From NCBI GenBank assembly GCA_947176455.1, contig CAMWQQ010000080.1, positions 1 to 6,917 on the forward strand: 6,917 nucleotides of DNA, given 5' to 3'. The notes beneath the pieces are model-generated. The model saw nothing but the letters and a program-made list of their open reading frames with translations. It made no database searches and was not told the origin of the DNA. The first letter of the stretch is position 1. Every line of letters starts with the position of its first letter. Source of the DNA: an uncultured Odoribacter sp. GTDB taxonomy: Bacteria; Bacteroidota; Bacteroidia; Bacteroidales; Marinifilaceae. A program made the position numbers and the translations under genes. Below, piece after piece: positions 5,328-6,917 of this stretch.

Positions 5328-5679
5328 ATGAATACGATGATTTTATTGGCAACCGTTCCGGCAACGGAACAGGAATTAAGCGTATGGGTTATTTTCCGCT
5401 ATACTCGGAAAGCTGTGGGGCATTACCCCACTGTTACCCCACAGTTACCCCATAGTTACCCCGCAAGTGGAAAAAGTGTTATCTGCAATCGGGAAACATT
5501 CGCTCTCGACAAAAGAGATCATGGGAATGATAGGCCTGAAAGACAAAAGCAATTTTTTGGAACTTTACCTGTATCCTGCAATAAGGCATAATTTGGTGGA
5601 ATCGATTTATCCGGAAAATCCGAAACACCCACAACAAAAATACCGTCTTACGGACAACGGGAAAGCTTTGCTGAAATAA
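5328..5679 (+). pseudogene. Frame-broken Fic-like/AAA_4-type remnant with C-terminal winged helix, copy 2
   Basis: An ATG at 5328 opens a frame (MNTMILLATVPATEQELSVW...) that enters a YPTVTPQ linker at about 5425 but then leaves the winged-helix frame, because the linker repeats are 11 bp instead of the 12 bp needed for VTPQ. The winged helix itself (EKVLSAIG to NGKALLK) is readable only from about 5467 (GTG) to the TAA at 5677-5679 and is identical to copy 1. The N-terminal stretch, with ATEQEL, may be the true start of the ancestral gene fused to its tail by a large internal deletion, but that is speculative. A TATCTTCG box (5300-5307) resembles its old promoter. It converges on the intact transglutaminase gene, with 28 nt between stops. 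Confidence 0.5.
5422..5466 (+). repeat. Four 11-bp tandem units (consensus GTTACCCCACA)
   Basis: Units: ATTACCCCACT (5422-5432), GTTACCCCACA (5433-5443), GTTACCCCATA (5444-5454) and GTTACCCCGCA with one extra A (5455-5466). Copy 1 has only about two units (2675-2696). A 12-bp version would encode Val-Thr-Pro-Gln; loss of one base per unit breaks the frame. Either slippage in a dead linker or conversion to a protein-binding array would explain it. Confidence 0.75.
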
Positions 5680-6280
5680 ATTTGTTCGGTTCAAAAAAGG
5701 AGCTCCCTCACTTCACCGCTCCCAGTCGCACGATTTTAGCCCGTGCCTGCTTGAATTGAGGCATCGCATCGCCAATGTCGGCATTGATGTATGTCGGGTC
5801 GCAAACCACATAATGCTTACCGTCCAATGCGAAATAATCCCCCGGCACCTCCTCGTCAAAATGGACTGCCGTTGCCAAATGTCCCGGATAATGCACCAAT
5901 ACGACATCCAGCCCCAACAACTCCCGTACCAGCACGGAATAAAGAATCGCCCGGTCTTCACAATCACTGTAAGGATAATAAAGCGTTTCATCGGGAAAAA
6001 ACGGTCGTTCGACACCGAACTGCTCCTGGTCGGTCTGATACTCGAAAGCCGTCTGTACGAAATGAATCAAGACATTGGCAGCCTCCGGCTTGCTCTTCCC
6101 GGCAATGGCTTTCCGCAACGCGGGATATAACCCCTCTTTCACCTCTTCGTCCAGCGATGCCCGCACATACATATCCCACATGCTCTTGGGGTAATCGTTA
6201 TAAAAAGCAATCAGATTACGATTCACCGCCACCTCCACCGAAAGGTCGGGATTATGCCGGGAAGTCAGCCGTCTAGGTTC
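5446..6280 (+). repeat. Direct repeat, copy 2 (right flank of the AbiE module)
   Basis: Partner of 2676-3184 in the same orientation. Here the sequence is continuous through the 326 bp (about 5880-6205) missing from copy 1 and runs into the intact transglutaminase-like gene, so this copy, at least in its right part, is the ancestral one. Recombination between the two identical 336-bp stretches would delete 2770 bp carrying the whole AbiE module. Confidence 0.9.
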
Positions 6281-6917
6281 AGCGGAGTCTACATCCAACA
6301 AGGGCTGAAACGGCATCTGCAACGAAAAGAACTGCTCCTCCGGAAACTCCCGTTCAAAAACATAAAAAGAACGCTGACGCAACGACGGTTCGACAACATA
6401 ATACCTCTCTCCTTTCAAATTCAGATAGGTATACTCATAAATCTCGTCCTTGGACGGCAACAACAACGCCAGTTGTTCATCCGTTCGGGCAATGCGCACC
6501 TTGTAGCCCGACTGGGTTAGCAGGTACATTTGCAACAACCGGGCTTCATTCCTTTGCTCCGCAGGAAAAAACGCCTCAGACATCCGCTCCACCAATCGCA
6601 CATATCCCCAGTCGCACAACTGCAAATCGGCTCGCAATTTCACGCACTCCACAAACACCGGGAAATAACTGTCCGAAGACAGAAACGTCCACGCGTCGGC
6701 GACACTGTTTTCATCCACGCCTTTCAACGTAAACCGATGTTCCTCCGCCAACGACACCCGGCAAGGAGTTCCATAAAACCGGAAAGAAAACATCGGCCGT
6801 TTTTTCTTAGGCACCACCACATCAGGCAGAGGCGCCACCGGCAGTGGCGGCACGACCTCGGGAATCGGAATCACACCGTCAAAAGGCAGCGGCTCGGGGA
6901 CAGGCTGACGGTTCGGG
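5708..6917 (-). CDS. Transglutaminase-like domain protein (5' end beyond window)
   Basis: The frame is open from the TGA at 5708 to the right edge (403 codons). A GTG at 6874 lies in frame, but the coding sequence continues upstream with Pro-rich residues, so the start is probably outside the window; numbering below is from that GTG. The first 28 residues are Pro/Val-rich with a KKKRP turn, suggesting a linker after a missing N-terminal signal or membrane anchor. The C-terminal third is a papain-fold transglutaminase-like domain: YSDCEDRAILYSVLVREL with putative nucleophile Cys305, PGHLATAVHF with His332, and YVVCDPTYINAD with Asp359 as the likely third member. Such domains act as proteases or transferases; the substrate here is unknown. 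The middle region (about 30-260) is unassigned. It is intact, unlike the copy at 2938-3193, and its end lies in direct repeat copy 2. Confidence 0.8.
   Translation of the reverse strand, partial: PNRQPVPEPLPFDGVIPIPEVVPPLPVAPLPDVVVPKKKRPMFSFRFYGTPCRVSLAEEHRFTLKGVDENSVADAWTFLSSDSYFPVFVECVKLRADLQLCDWGYVRLVERMSEAFFPAEQRNEARLLQMYLLTQSGYKVRIARTDEQLALLLPSKDEIYEYTYLNLKGERYYVVEPSLRQRSFYVFEREFPEEQFFSLQMPFQPLLDVDSAEPRRLTSRHNPDLSVEVAVNRNLIAFYNDYPKSMWDMYVRASLDEEVKEGLYPALRKAIAGKSKPEAANVLIHFVQTAFEYQTDQEQFGVERPFFPDETLYYPYSDCEDRAILYSVLVRELLGLDVVLVHYPGHLATAVHFDEEVPGDYFALDGKHYVVCDPTYINADIGDAMPQFKQARAKIVRLGAVK

Noticed and set aside
5422..5466. A CRISPR array
   Set aside because: The repeats are 11 bp in direct tandem with no spacers, and no cas genes are nearby.
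5223..5591. A plus-strand frame of 122 codons upstream of the second winged helix, considered as a new gene
   Set aside because: Its second half is the winged-helix sequence read in the wrong frame, and its first codons lie in AT-rich non-coding DNA. Only the part from 5328 has a possible link to the remnant.
2676..5879. An insertion sequence or composite transposon formed by the two repeats
   Set aside because: The repeats encode no transposase, have no terminal inverted repeats, and no target-site duplication was found at their outer ends. They are gene remnants.

Overview
The window looks like chromosomal DNA of a Bacteroidales bacterium (gut Bacteroidota). The grounds are a V/A-type ATPase operon that places a DUF2764 gene directly after subunit E, promoter boxes of the Bacteroidota type (TTTG / TAnnTTTG), and little use of Shine-Dalgarno sites. 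Genus cannot be fixed from this sequence; an Odoribacteraceae-like origin is only a guess.

Layout, left to right. (1) 1-1343, minus strand: the start of a V-type ATPase operon, with subunit E followed by a 4-nt overlapping DUF2764 gene that runs off the left edge. (2) 1459-2535, minus strand: a full-length YeiH/UPF0324 family membrane protein (putative sulfate exporter family). (3) 2589-3193: a gene graveyard holding a stranded C-terminal winged-helix piece of a Fic-like/AAA_4-type protein (plus strand) and a broken, internally deleted 3' piece of a transglutaminase-like gene (minus strand). (4) 3397-5038, minus strand: an AT-rich two-gene AbiE-type (type IV) toxin-antitoxin module, with a DUF6088/AbiEi-like antitoxin upstream and an AbiEii nucleotidyltransferase toxin overlapping it by 26 nt. 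(5) 5328-5679: a second copy of the winged-helix piece, preceded by an 11-bp tandem array that breaks its frame. (6) 5708-6917, minus strand: the apparently intact transglutaminase-like gene, open through the right edge.

The most interesting feature is the architecture. The AbiE module sits between two direct repeats (about 2676-3184 and 5446-6280). In their left part they are identical over 336 bp; further right they drop to about 93% identity, and copy 1 lacks 326 bp that copy 2 has. Copy 2 is continuous with the intact transglutaminase gene, while copy 1 is a dead fragment. This suggests the AT-rich defence module arrived by homologous recombination using the gene remnants as landing sequence. 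It could be lost again by recombination between the repeats, which would remove 2770 bp. No transposase, integrase, tRNA, rRNA or CRISPR array was seen.
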